Shown here: positions 23,670-32,104 of the stretch, piece after piece
Layout of the letters: each line of letters starts with the position of its first letter
How positions within the stretch are numbered: position 1 is the first letter of the stretch
Assembly: GCF_018130215.1 (NCBI RefSeq)
Contig: NZ_JAFCKQ010000030.1
Location: 25,370 to 89,369, forward strand
Length of the DNA: 64,000 nt
DNA from: Bradyrhizobium jicamae
GTDB lineage: Bacteria; Pseudomonadota; Alphaproteobacteria; Rhizobiales; Xanthobacteraceae
Direction: 5' to 3'
Translations under genes and position numbers: made by a program
Notes under the pieces: model-generated
What the model saw: only the letters and a program-made list of their open reading frames with translations
What the model was told of the DNA's origin: nothing
Databases searched by the model: none

Positions 23670-25469
23670 ATGGCTTTCGTATTTGGACCGTTCGAGCTTG
23701 ATGAAGCTCGCCGCGTTGTGTTGTGCGCGCGGCAAGAGGTCGCAATGCAGCCACGCGTCTTCGATCTGCTGGTCTACCTCGTTCGCCATCACGATCGCGT
23801 CATCTCCAAGGATGAACTTCTGGACGCCGTGTGGTCTGAAGTCACGGTAACCGACAATTCGCTCCAGCGCGCCGTGAGTTCGTTGCGAGCGGTGCTTCGC
23901 CAGGGCGGCATGGCGAGCGTGATCCGAAACGTGCCGGGCAAGGGATATCGCTTCTGCTTCGACGGCGAGACCACCCGGCCAGTCGAATCCGGTGAAAGGG
24001 ACGTCGACCGGATTTCCGGTGCGACAGGCCTTGCCCGACGCGCGGCTTCTTCGCAATTGTGGCTCCAGGCTGCAACGCTGTTCGAAAGCGCGGATGAAGG
24101 CGGCCTGCTCACCGGCGAGGACTTGCGCAGCTGGGCGCTTGCCCTGCAATGTCTCGGCAAACCCACAGCTGCCATTCCGTTGCTGGTTCGCGCAGTCAGT
24201 ACCCGCACCAGGGCGGGTGATGCAGTCGGGGCCGCCATCGACGCGATCACGCTCTCGGGCCTGCACTTCGAGAGCGGTCAGGCTGCGATTGGGCAGGGTT
24301 GGCTCGCGCGCGCCGAGGACTGGGCGTCCGGGCTCGACGATCCTGCGACGACCGCCCTGATCCTGTGGATGAAGTCGAAGCTGGCCGCATTCGATGGAGA
24401 GCTGGAACAGGCGCTCTCGCTGGCGGAGATCGCTTACGCAACCGTGCAAAACAAGGGCGCGGCCAACGTTGAGGCCCTCAGCCTTGCCTATCGAGGCTTC
24501 TATCGGCTGTGCCTCGGTGACACGCGCCGCGGACTGGCCGATCAGGACCACGCGGCTGCGCTTGCATTGTCCAGCAGCAATCTCGATCCGATCCTGGGCG
24601 GCATACTCTATTGCAATGTCCTGTGGGCCGCCCGGATGTTCGGAGACTGGGCGCGAGCCGACCAGTGGACCCTGAGTTACCAGAATTTCTGCTCGGGCAG
24701 CGGCATGGAATTGACCGGATCGTGCCAGCTCCACCGTTCCGAGGTCCTTGGCATCAGGGGCTCGCTGCACGAAGCATTGTCCCGCATTCAGGATTCGCTC
24801 GCCCGCCTGTCAAGCGATGCGCCTTGGTCGACCGGCGACGCCAATCGGGTGCTGGGCGATATCCAGGCCGCCATCGGCAACGATGACGCGGCATTGGAAG
24901 CCTATGACAGGGCCTATTCGTTCGGATGGTGCCCGGAGCCGGGCCACGCGATGCTGTTGCTGACGAGAGGCGAAGCGGAAGCAGCCCATGCCAGCCTCGA
25001 ACGGAGCCTGATCGGCAAGACCTGGTGGACCTTGCAGCGGCGGGGAATTCTGCTCGCCCACCTGGCGCTGGTTGCTGCGCATACGCACCGGAACGACCAG
25101 GCGGAGGCGTTGATCGGAGAACTTTCCGGAAGCCCCGATCGCTGGCCGATGCCGTCGATTCGCGCTCTCACGAACGAGGCGCAGGCGATCCTCGCTCTCG
25201 CCCGGGGGGATCACGAAACAGCCATGCAGCACCTGCACCTTGCCCGGCAACTCTGGTCGAGCGTCGGCGGGCGAGTCCATGCGGTACGGCTGCGGCTCCA
25301 GATCTCCAGGCTTCAGTTCGAACGCGACGACATTCGTGGCGCCATGGCCGAAGTTCACGCGGCCCGGCTCATCGCCAGCGAATTGGGCGCCCGCAAGCTC
25401 GAGGCTGAATGCATCGCCTTGCAGCGCGACATCGATGGCCGCGCAAACGGCTCCGCGCTGGTCGCCTAA
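23670..25469 (+). CDS. CadC/ToxR-like regulator: winged helix plus TPR-like helical domain
   Basis: A 599-aa protein. Residues about 1-100 are an OmpR/PhoB-type winged helix (FGPFELDEARRVV, QPRVFDLLVYLVRH, VTDNSLQRAVSSLRAVL, IRNVPGKGYRF). The remainder is helical with TPR-like repeats and no membrane helix, so it is a soluble one-component regulator of the adenylate-cyclase/TPR class. The ligand is unknown. It is divergent from the DUF4242 gene. The Lys/Asp residues of a receiver domain are absent, so it does not need a kinase. Confidence 0.87.
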   Translation: MAFVFGPFELDEARRVVLCARQEVAMQPRVFDLLVYLVRHHDRVISKDELLDAVWSEVTVTDNSLQRAVSSLRAVLRQGGMASVIRNVPGKGYRFCFDGETTRPVESGERDVDRISGATGLARRAASSQLWLQAATLFESADEGGLLTGEDLRSWALALQCLGKPTAAIPLLVRAVSTRTRAGDAVGAAIDAITLSGLHFESGQAAIGQGWLARAEDWASGLDDPATTALILWMKSKLAAFDGELEQALSLAEIAYATVQNKGAANVEALSLAYRGFYRLCLGDTRRGLADQDHAAALALSSSNLDPILGGILYCNVLWAARMFGDWARADQWTLSYQNFCSGSGMELTGSCQLHRSEVLGIRGSLHEALSRIQDSLARLSSDAPWSTGDANRVLGDIQAAIGNDDAALEAYDRAYSFGWCPEPGHAMLLLTRGEAEAAHASLERSLIGKTWWTLQRRGILLAHLALVAAHTHRNDQAEALIGELSGSPDRWPMPSIRALTNEAQAILALARGDHETAMQHLHLARQLWSSVGGRVHAVRLRLQISRLQFERDDIRGAMAEVHAARLIASELGARKLEAECIALQRDIDGRANGSALVA

Positions 25470-25503
25470 AATTTTTCCCATTCCGAAAGCGAATGCGTGG
25501 TGC

Positions 25504-26310
25504 TCAGGCCGCGCGGCGCAGCCAGTCCCGCACCCACTGGATCAGATTCTTGCGCACGGCCTGCTCTGGCTCGGTGGCGACCGGTTCGACATCGGGGGCG
25601 AACGACGGCGGCTCGACCGGCGCAGTTTCGTGCACGATTTGCTCCGTCTCGAGCACATCAGGCGCAGCCATGACGGATTCCTGCGCGAAGGACGGCAACG
25701 CGGCCTGCTCGTCCGTCCCGGCTTGCACGACGACCGGTGTGTCCACGACCGTCGGCGTCTCGGCGAGCACCGGCGTTTCGGCAATTGACGCCTCGGTGAC
25801 CGCGGGCGGGTCCGTCACGACCGGAAGCTCTGCAGCCAGGCGGCGGCGCTTCTCCGCGGCGACCGCGCGCGCGCGGGCACGCCGCGTGCGCTCGGCAAGC
25901 GCTGCCGCCTGTAGCGCGATCGGACCGACATTCTCGAGAAACGCGCGCTCATAGCCGCGTGACAGCCGCTCGAGCGCCTCATCGAGCGGCAGCCAGTCGA
26001 CCGCCCTGACATCATTCATCAGCCCGCGCACCGGCTTGTCGCCGGCATCCATGCGCCAGTAATGCACGACCTTGGAACGGCCGCCCGATTCATAGACCAG
26101 CGTACCCAGGAACTCATGCACGTCGACGGCGTGACCGGTTTCCTCCAGCACCTCGCGCTCGGCGGCGGCGCGCGGCGTCTCGCCGTCATCGAGCTTGCCC
26201 TTGGGGAGCACCCATTCATTGCGCTTGCGCAGGCGCACGACGGCGAAGCGCGGCGGCGTCTCCCGCCGCAGCACAATGCCTCCCGCCGCCATGACAGGCG
26301 TCCGCGCCAT
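25504..26310 (-). CDS. Nudix hydrolase with long C-terminal extension
   Basis: A 268-aa protein. The Nudix box is complete at residues 38-59 (GKLDDGE, then REVLEETG), so it should hydrolyse a nucleoside-diphosphate-linked substrate using Mg2+. The Nudix domain ends near residue 145. The remaining 120 residues form a basic helix (RTRRARARAVAAEKRR), a long Val/Pro/Glu-rich disordered stretch, and a terminal amphipathic helix (LIQWVRDWLRRAA) that could bind membrane. Diadenosine-polyphosphate-type hydrolases are the usual neighbours in sequence space; the substrate is not determined. Confidence 0.88.
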   Translation of the reverse strand: MARTPVMAAGGIVLRRETPPRFAVVRLRKRNEWVLPKGKLDDGETPRAAAEREVLEETGHAVDVHEFLGTLVYESGGRSKVVHYWRMDAGDKPVRGLMNDVRAVDWLPLDEALERLSRGYERAFLENVGPIALQAAALAERTRRARARAVAAEKRRRLAAELPVVTDPPAVTEASIAETPVLAETPTVVDTPVVVQAGTDEQAALPSFAQESVMAAPDVLETEQIVHETAPVEPPSFAPDVEPVATEPEQAVRKNLIQWVRDWLRRAA

Positions 26311-26368
26311 CTCGTATCCTAAAGGGTTGCGATTTATGATCGTCGCACGACGATCGCAGCCACTCTAA

Positions 26369-26444
26369 AGCATGATCCGGAAAAGTGGAAACCGGTTTTT
26401 CCTCGCGGCAAACGCGTTGGCAGCGTTTGCGCGGAGATCATGCT
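26369..26444. repeat. Bradyrhizobium-type dispersed palindromic repeat
   Basis: The outer ends AGCATGATC (26369-26377) and GATCATGCT (26436-26444) are inverted, and the body contains CCGGAAAAGTGGAAACCGG plus an inner hairpin GCAAACGC/GCGTTTGC (26408-26415/26423-26430). I recognise this AGCATGATCCGGAAAAGTGG family as a frequent intergenic repeat in Bradyrhizobium and Nitrobacter. It lies between the Nudix start and the psd stop. Confidence 0.8.
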
Positions 26445-26473
26445 CAAACAATGACGCGCAGACGAAAACGAGA

Positions 26474-27379
26474 TCAATCTGCAGGCTTTCGCAGCAACGG
26501 CTCGCCGCATTTGATCCGCGTTCCCTCCGCGACATTATCGCAGAACTCGAAATTGCCGGGCGCCAGCACGATGATGGTCGAGCCATGCTCGAACCAGCCG
26601 AGTTCATCGCCCTTCTTCACCTGCGTGTCGCAGGCAAAATCGACCGGGCCTCGCGACTGCGCATTCAGCGTGACGTCGAGGAAGTGCAGGCGGATGCTGG
26701 CGACGAGAATGGCTGCGACCGGAACGAGCGTCAGCGCCTCTCCGCTCGCAAGTTTCGCGCGCAGCACCGCGCGCTCGTTCTTGCAGAACAGCCGCTCGAC
26801 CCGCTTCAGCGCGATCGGATTGACGTTCCAGACGTCGCCGTGGATGAAAGTCACCCCGTCAATCACGAGATCCGCGGGCGCATGGAAGCGGTGATACATG
26901 CTCGAGGTCAGTCGCAGTGTCACGAAGCGGCCGTTCCGGTGCCGTTCGACGAGATCGGAATCGCCGAGCAGGTCGAGCAGCGAATAGGGCGCGCCCTTGA
27001 CCTGGAACAATTGCCCGTCCTCGATCCGACCGTGCGCGCCTATGATCGCGTCGGACGGGCTTGCGATGATCGCGGGATCGGTCACCGCCGGGCGCAGGCC
27101 GGGCTTCAGCTCGCGGGTGAAGCAGTCGTGCAGACTCCTGAACTCTGTCTTCTTGGCCTCCGACAGGTCGAGGTCGGAGAACAGCTTCCAGCATGCGATC
27201 GAGGCGTCGCGCACCAGCGGGTTCTCGATCTTGGAGAACCAGCCCATGAACCGGGTGATTGCGGCGCGCGGAATCCGGTTGGTCAGCAGGAAATTGAGGT
27301 CCTCCTGCTGGGTGAATGCCGAGATCAGGCCCTTGACTGTCATGAATCTGTTAGGCTGTGACGCTAGCGCTTCTGTCAT
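26474..27379 (-). CDS. psd: Phosphatidylserine decarboxylase-family protein
   Basis: Forms phosphatidylethanolamine from phosphatidylserine, using a pyruvoyl group made by self-cleavage. The C-terminal cleavage region reads GWFEHGSTIIVLAPG, with the G-S-T site that is LGST in most enzymes. A PSDase core (YHRFHAPAD, HGDVWNVNP) precedes it. This 301-aa, E. coli-like size has an N-terminal helical part; small rhizobial Psd proteins are nearer 230 aa, so this could be a second, type-I-like enzyme. The ATG at 27379 overlaps the start codon of the divergent aminotransferase; the ATG at 27343 is an alternative. pmtA, which uses PE, lies 3 kb away. Confidence 0.85.
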   Translation of the reverse strand: MTEALASQPNRFMTVKGLISAFTQQEDLNFLLTNRIPRAAITRFMGWFSKIENPLVRDASIACWKLFSDLDLSEAKKTEFRSLHDCFTRELKPGLRPAVTDPAIIASPSDAIIGAHGRIEDGQLFQVKGAPYSLLDLLGDSDLVERHRNGRFVTLRLTSSMYHRFHAPADLVIDGVTFIHGDVWNVNPIALKRVERLFCKNERAVLRAKLASGEALTLVPVAAILVASIRLHFLDVTLNAQSRGPVDFACDTQVKKGDELGWFEHGSTIIVLAPGNFEFCDNVAEGTRIKCGEPLLRKPAD

Positions 27380-29042
27380 GGATTCATCCCTTCCGATTCT
27401 CTCGCTGTCCGCCGCCGCGCTTGCCGGCGCCGCCGCAGCCTTCCCCAAGGTGCAGGCCCGCATTGCCCTGTCGCGTGCGAAGCACCGCTCGCTGACCGGG
27501 CACTCCAAGATGTCCAAGATGGTGGCGCGGCTGGTTCCGCACTACGAATTCGACATCAACGAATTCTTCCGCTCCGACGGCGCGCCCCCCGCGGTCGCGA
27601 CACAGCGCCAGGACGGCTTCTTCCGCCTCGCCGGCATCTACAACGACCGCTACCCCAAGGGCCGCGCGCTCACCGCCGAGGTCTCTGACCGCATTTCCGA
27701 CCTGCAATTCACCGAAACCTACCGCGTGCCGTTCCAGTACAGCCGCCTGGTGCGCGAGCACCTCAACACCTCGGCGTTCATGGAGACCTCGAAGGGCGTC
27801 ACCGTCACCGACGTCGACGGCAACGTGCTCTACGACCTGACCGGCTCCTACGGCGTCAACATCTTCGGCAACGACTTCTACAAGGAGTGCATCGCCGAGG
27901 GCGGGAGGCGCGCGCATGCACTCGGCCCGGTGCTCGGCCCCTACCACCCCGTTATCGCCGACAACGTCAAGCGCCTTTGCGAGATCTCCGGCCTCGACGA
28001 GGTCTCGTTCCACATGTCCGGCACCGAAGCCGTGATGCAGGCGGTGCGCCTCGCGCGCTACCACACCAGGCGGAAGCGTCTCGTCCGTTTTGCCGGCGCC
28101 TATCACGGCTGGTGGGGCGACGTGCAGCCGGGAGTCGGCAATCCGGTCTCGCCGCACGAGACCTTCACGCTCGCCGACATGTCGGAGAAGGCGCTGCACG
28201 TCCTGCGTACCCGCAAGGACATCGCCTGCGTGCTGGTCAATCCGCTGCAGGCGCTGCACCCGAACAGCAACGCGCCCGGCGATTCCGCCTTGGTCGACTC
28301 CTCGCGTTCCTCCAGATACGACCGCGCCGCCTACACCGAGTGGCTGAAGAAGCTGCGCGAGGTCTGCACCGAGCGCGGAATCGTGCTGATCTTCGACGAG
28401 GTGTTCGTCGGCTTCCGCCTCGCTGCCGGCGGCGCCCAGGAATATTTCGGCGTCAAGGCCGACATGGTGACCTATGGCAAGAGCCTCGCGGGCGGCCTTC
28501 CGGTCGGCGTGGTCTGCGGCCGCAAGAACCTGATGCGGCGCTTCCGCGACGATCGCCCCGCGGATGTCTGCTTTGCCCGCGGCACGTTCAACTCGCATCC
28601 TTACGTCATGACGTCGATGGACGAGTTCTTGAGCCGGCTCGCCAGCCCGAACTTCCGCTCGATCTACAACGGGCTCGAGGAGACCTGGAACGGCCGCGCC
28701 AAGGCGCTCAACGACCGCCTCACCGCACAGGGTCTGCCGGTTCGCGTCGGCAACATCTCGTCGATCTGGACCGTCTATTACACCGAGCCGTCCCGCTACA
28801 ACTGGATGCTGCAGTACTATCTGCGTGCCGAGGGTCTGGCCTTGAGCTGGGTCGGCACCGGCCGCCTGATCTTCACTCTGAACTATACCGACGCCGACTT
28901 CGCCGAGGTCACCGAGCGCTTCGTCGCAGCGTGCGGGAAGATGAAGCGCGACGGCTGGTGGTGGCACAAGGAAGGCCTCACCAACAAGACCATCAAGCGA
29001 CAGATCCTGAAGGAGATGGTCGCGGTGAAGTTCGGGCGCTGA
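27378..29042 (+). CDS. PLP-dependent class III aminotransferase, GSA-aminomutase-like, with N-terminal extension
   Basis: A 554-aa fold-type I PLP enzyme. The catalytic domain starts near residue 110 (YRVPFQYS, then DVDGNVLYDLTGSYGVN) and has the phosphate-binding SGTEAV, the Asp in LIFDEVFVGFR and the Schiff-base Lys in YGKSLAGG. About 100 residues precede it, beginning with a hydrophobic Ala-rich helix (LSLSAAALAGAAAAF) and a basic segment (KHRSLTGHSK), absent from ordinary glutamate-1-semialdehyde aminomutases. Location beside psd and pmtA suggests an amino-lipid or lipid-linked substrate; this is inference. The start overlaps psd's start. Confidence 0.82.
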   Translation: MDSSLPILSLSAAALAGAAAAFPKVQARIALSRAKHRSLTGHSKMSKMVARLVPHYEFDINEFFRSDGAPPAVATQRQDGFFRLAGIYNDRYPKGRALTAEVSDRISDLQFTETYRVPFQYSRLVREHLNTSAFMETSKGVTVTDVDGNVLYDLTGSYGVNIFGNDFYKECIAEGGRRAHALGPVLGPYHPVIADNVKRLCEISGLDEVSFHMSGTEAVMQAVRLARYHTRRKRLVRFAGAYHGWWGDVQPGVGNPVSPHETFTLADMSEKALHVLRTRKDIACVLVNPLQALHPNSNAPGDSALVDSSRSSRYDRAAYTEWLKKLREVCTERGIVLIFDEVFVGFRLAAGGAQEYFGVKADMVTYGKSLAGGLPVGVVCGRKNLMRRFRDDRPADVCFARGTFNSHPYVMTSMDEFLSRLASPNFRSIYNGLEETWNGRAKALNDRLTAQGLPVRVGNISSIWTVYYTEPSRYNWMLQYYLRAEGLALSWVGTGRLIFTLNYTDADFAEVTERFVAACGKMKRDGWWWHKEGLTNKTIKRQILKEMVAVKFGR

Positions 29043-29051
29043 GGCGCGGCA

Positions 29052-29281
29052 CGCTCCCTCCACTCCCTCGCCCCGCCCTTGCGGGGAGAGGGTAGTGGTG
29101 AGGGGCTCTCTCCACGACATCGGTGACAAACGGACTCGCGGTGAGCCCCCCTCACCCGGATCGCATCTGACGATGCGATCCGACCTCTCGCCGCAAGCGG
29201 GGCGAGGTGAAGCGAGAGCGCGGACGAAGTTATTCACTGTCGTAGTCCCAAGACGTAGATGCCCGGGACAAGCCCGGGCAT
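29052..29281. repeat. Cluster of dispersed intergenic repeats
   Basis: Three repeat-like blocks fill the space after the aminotransferase gene: a CCCGCCCTTGCGGGGAGAGGG block (29070s-29090s), a hairpin GGATCGCATC-TGAC-GATGCGATCC (29158-29181) next to CGCCGCAAGCGGGGCGAGG, and a hairpin ATGCCCGGG/CCCGGGCAT (29259-29267/29273-29281). These are familiar Bradyrhizobium intergenic elements, and the last can act as a terminator for either side. Confidence 0.7.
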
Positions 29282-29312
29282 GACGCGATTCGAAGACGTT
29301 GAGGTCGAACGA

Positions 29313-29930
29313 TCAGGCGTGCTTGACGTGCTTCTCGAGGCCCGGATCGATCAGCTCGCCCTTCATCAGGAACAGCGGCGCCTTGTGGTAGAGCTTCAAG
29401 TCGTTGAAGGGGTCGGTGATGATCTTGGTCATCCAGACGAGGCCGGTCTCGATGTCGCGGATGAAGAACAGGTGGACGGTGCGGAACAGCAGGCCGCCGA
29501 TGCCGACCACGAGCCAGATCTTGGCCACCTGGCGGGCGAAATCGGCGAACGACACCCACGGCTTGAACAGACCGAACAGGGTCGGGTCGAAGTACAGCAC
29601 CATCGGCGAGGCGGCCCAGATCGCCATCAGCACGACCTTGCGCTGCAGATTGTAGCCGACCTTGATGTCTTCCTTGTGCTCATGGGTCGCCTGGTTGACG
29701 TGGTCGTAGCCCTTCGGCTCGAAGAAGAAGTGACCGGCCTGTCGCGAGGTCATCGAGACCAGCCAGCCGACCAGCGCCGACACCACGGGATCGAAGAACA
29801 GCATCACATAGGCGAACAGGAAGCTCAGCGCGCTGACAAAGTGCAGGCTCTGGTTGATCCGGCTGTGATGATAGTAGCGATGGTCGTCCCAGCGCTGGGT
29901 ACGCAGCTCTTGCAGGAAATTCTTGATCAT
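29313..29930 (-). CDS. Four-helix membrane protein, distantly Mpo1/DUF962-like
   Basis: A 205-aa polytopic inner-membrane protein with about four helices (SLHFVSALSFLFAYVMLFF, VVSALVGWLVSM, VVLMAIWAASPMVLYF, IWLVVGIGGLLFRTV). Histidine-rich loops (DDHRYYHHSRIN, GHFFFEPKGYDHVNQATHEHK) resemble the metal-binding GHxxxE pattern of Mpo1, an iron-dependent 2-hydroxy-fatty-acid dioxygenase. The similarity is weak and inferred by eye. The ATG at 29930 has GGGGGA upstream. It sits between a PLP enzyme and pmtA, which supports a lipid role. Confidence 0.6.
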   Translation of the reverse strand: MIKNFLQELRTQRWDDHRYYHHSRINQSLHFVSALSFLFAYVMLFFDPVVSALVGWLVSMTSRQAGHFFFEPKGYDHVNQATHEHKEDIKVGYNLQRKVVLMAIWAASPMVLYFDPTLFGLFKPWVSFADFARQVAKIWLVVGIGGLLFRTVHLFFIRDIETGLVWMTKIITDPFNDLKLYHKAPLFLMKGELIDPGLEKHVKHA

Positions 29931-30187
29931 TGGTTCCCCCAACATCTTTCGGAACAGGGTTTACAGGGATTCGATGTAGCGCGTGTGACATCATCATAAT
30001 GACATATAACGATGCGGAGCGGTGGGCTTGACGCAACCTGCGGCTGCTGCCGTGTCACCAGTGACCCGACAGGCGCCTGAAGGATGGGCCGAGGATCGTC
30101 ACCTCATGGGCGAGGCCGGCGCGGTGCACCGCCTCGCACGAGGATCGGCGGCCCGGGCCGCCCTGATGCCGCCTCCTAGGCCGCCTC

Positions 30188-30877
30188 CTAGGCCGCCTTG
30201 GCCACGTCAGTCTTGCGGAGACGGACCAGCGAGAAGTGACCGAGCGGCGGGATCAGGCGGCGTTCGGCGAGCTCCATGCCCTTCGCGCCGGCCAGCCACC
30301 TGGTGTAGCGCGACCAGGCGAATTCGGCGGTCCGGAATCCGAGCGGACGCACCACCGGCTGCAGCGTCTGCTCGATGAAGCGGCGGACACCGGCATCGGC
30401 GCTGACGCGGGTCAGGATGATCAGTTCGCCGCCCGGGCGCACCACGCGGGCAAACTCGTCCATCGCGGCTTCCGGGTTCGGCACCGCTGACAGCACATAC
30501 TGCGCCATCACGACGTCGAATGCATTATCGGGGAATTCGAGCTTCTCGGCGTCCATCACCGCGAGCCCCTCGACATTCTTGAGCCGCTGCTCCGCGACGC
30601 GCTTCCTGGCCTTCTCCAGCATCGCTTCCGAGATGTCGGTGCCGAAGATGCGGACGTTCGGGCCATAGAGCGGCAGCGAAATGCCGGTGCCGACGCCGAC
30701 CTCGAGCACGCGGCCGCCGATCTTGTTGGTGGCCTGGATCGCCGCCTGCCGGCCCTTGCTGAACACGCCGCCGAACACGAGGTCGTAGATCGGCGCCCAG
30801 CGGTCATAGGCCTGCTCGACCGTCTCGCGGTCGAAGTCCAGGGAACGGTTGGCGTCCAGCTTGTAGATATCTGCCAT
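30188..30877 (-). CDS. pmtA: Phosphatidylethanolamine N-methyltransferase (Rhodobacter type)
   Basis: A 229-aa SAM-dependent class I methyltransferase that converts phosphatidylethanolamine to the mono-, di- and trimethylated (choline) lipids. The SAM motif is VLEVGVGTG (residues 57-65); the acidic motif FGTDIS and the post-I VMDAEKLEFPDNAFDVV follow. The N-terminus VEQAYDRWAPIYDLVFGGVFSKGR is close to the PmtA of Rhodobacter and Bradyrhizobium, unlike the Sinorhizobium type. The stop region lies in a 12-bp direct repeat (CTAGGCCGCCTC). Psd, which makes the substrate, is nearby. The gene has a glycosyltransferase gene upstream on the same strand and may be co-transcribed with it (33 bp apart). 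Confidence 0.85.
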   Translation of the reverse strand: MADIYKLDANRSLDFDRETVEQAYDRWAPIYDLVFGGVFSKGRQAAIQATNKIGGRVLEVGVGTGISLPLYGPNVRIFGTDISEAMLEKARKRVAEQRLKNVEGLAVMDAEKLEFPDNAFDVVMAQYVLSAVPNPEAAMDEFARVVRPGGELIILTRVSADAGVRRFIEQTLQPVVRPLGFRTAEFAWSRYTRWLAGAKGMELAERRLIPPLGHFSLVRLRKTDVAKAA

Positions 30878-30910
30878 TGATGGTCTCTCGTCTCTCGTTC
30901 GATTGAGCTG

Positions 30911-31966
30911 CTAATTCGGAACGGCAGTCCGGCCGGCGACGCGGCGGGCGGGCCGCGGCGCGCGGCTCGGCTGCAACGTGGCCAGATTGCCAATGAACTG
31001 ACGCGCACTGTTCTCCCAGGAACGCTCGAGCGCGAAGTTGCGGCACGTCGTGCGCGACATCGTCAGCGCACGCAGGCAGGCGCTGCACAAATCATTGTCG
31101 ATCGCCCCGATCGGATGGTCCGCGATCACGTCCTTCGGGCCGGTGACCGGGAAAGCCGCAACCGGCGTGCCGCAGGCCAGCGCCTCGAGCTGCACGACGC
31201 CGAAAGTGTCGGTCAGACTCGGGAACACGAAGACATCGGCGGCAGCGAGATGCGAGGTCAGGTCCTGGCCCTTCTTCTCACCGAGGAAAACCGCACCGGG
31301 ATATTTCTGTTGCAGCGCCGCCTTCTGCGGACCGTCGCCGACCACGACCTTCGATCCCGGCAGGTCGAGCGACAGGAACGCGTCGAGATTCTTCTCCACG
31401 GCGACGCGGCCCATTGTCATGAAGATCGGCCGCGGCAGATCGAGGCTCGCCGGCTGGTCCGGATTGAACAGCCGGGTGTCGACGCCACGGGTCCAGAAGC
31501 CGAGCTTGCGGAAGCCGCGCTCGGAAAGCTCCTGGCGCAGCGAGTCGGTCGCCACCATCGTCATCGACGCCGCGGCATGGAAACGGCGCAGCACGGCATA
31601 GCCGACGCTGTCCGGAATTCCCGTTCGCACCGAGACATATTCAGGAAAGCGCGTCGTGTAGGATGTCGTGAAGGCGAGCTTGTTGCGGCGGCAATAGCCG
31701 CGCACCGCCCAGCCGATCGGCCCTTCGGTCGCGATATGGATCGCGTCGGGTGCGGCCTGCTCGATCCGGCGCGCGATCTCGCGGCGGTTCGGCAGTGCCA
31801 TGCGCAGGCCCGGATAGGTCGGCACGCCGATCGACGGAAAGCCGTCGGGCGTGAGGAATTCGATGTCGGCGCCGAGTTCGGCCGAGCTGCGCGCCAGCGA
31901 GGTCAGCGTCCTCACCACGCCGTTGACTTGCGGATGCCAGGCATCGGTCGCAACGAGTATGCGCAT
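30911..31966 (-). CDS. GT4-family glycosyltransferase, lipid-glycosyltransferase-like
   Basis: A 351-aa GT-B retaining glycosyltransferase. The N-terminal domain has TDAWHPQVNGVVRTL, and the C-terminal nucleotide-sugar half has GRVAVEKN and FPSLTDTFGVVQLEALACGTPVAAFPVTGP, the family EX7E motif. It resembles PimA/MgtA and sulfoquinovosyl-type enzymes that glycosylate diacylglycerol or phospholipid. It lies 33 bp before pmtA on the same strand, so a glycolipid product is likely, but the sugar and acceptor are not determined. Start at 31966; the ribosome site is weak. Confidence 0.83.
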   Translation of the reverse strand: MRILVATDAWHPQVNGVVRTLTSLARSSAELGADIEFLTPDGFPSIGVPTYPGLRMALPNRREIARRIEQAAPDAIHIATEGPIGWAVRGYCRRNKLAFTTSYTTRFPEYVSVRTGIPDSVGYAVLRRFHAAASMTMVATDSLRQELSERGFRKLGFWTRGVDTRLFNPDQPASLDLPRPIFMTMGRVAVEKNLDAFLSLDLPGSKVVVGDGPQKAALQQKYPGAVFLGEKKGQDLTSHLAAADVFVFPSLTDTFGVVQLEALACGTPVAAFPVTGPKDVIADHPIGAIDNDLCSACLRALTMSRTTCRNFALERSWENSARQFIGNLATLQPSRAPRPARRVAGRTAVPN

Positions 31967-32104
31967 CGCAGGAGATCCAAATCGTTAATCTTGATTCTGC
32001 TCCCGCGACGTTCTGACATGGATGTTTCAACCGTATGACGTCATCGAAATGTAAGGTTCTTTTTCATCACCGGGCGCCGCTTTTTCGTGTAACGTGACAG
32101 TAAG

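Noticed and set aside
27384..29237. Minus-strand frame opposite the aminotransferase
   Set aside because: Antisense of a clear PLP enzyme.
32035..32044. ATGACGTCAT palindrome between the GT and TAXI genes
   Set aside because: Only 10 bp, no matching regulator known here; likely chance.
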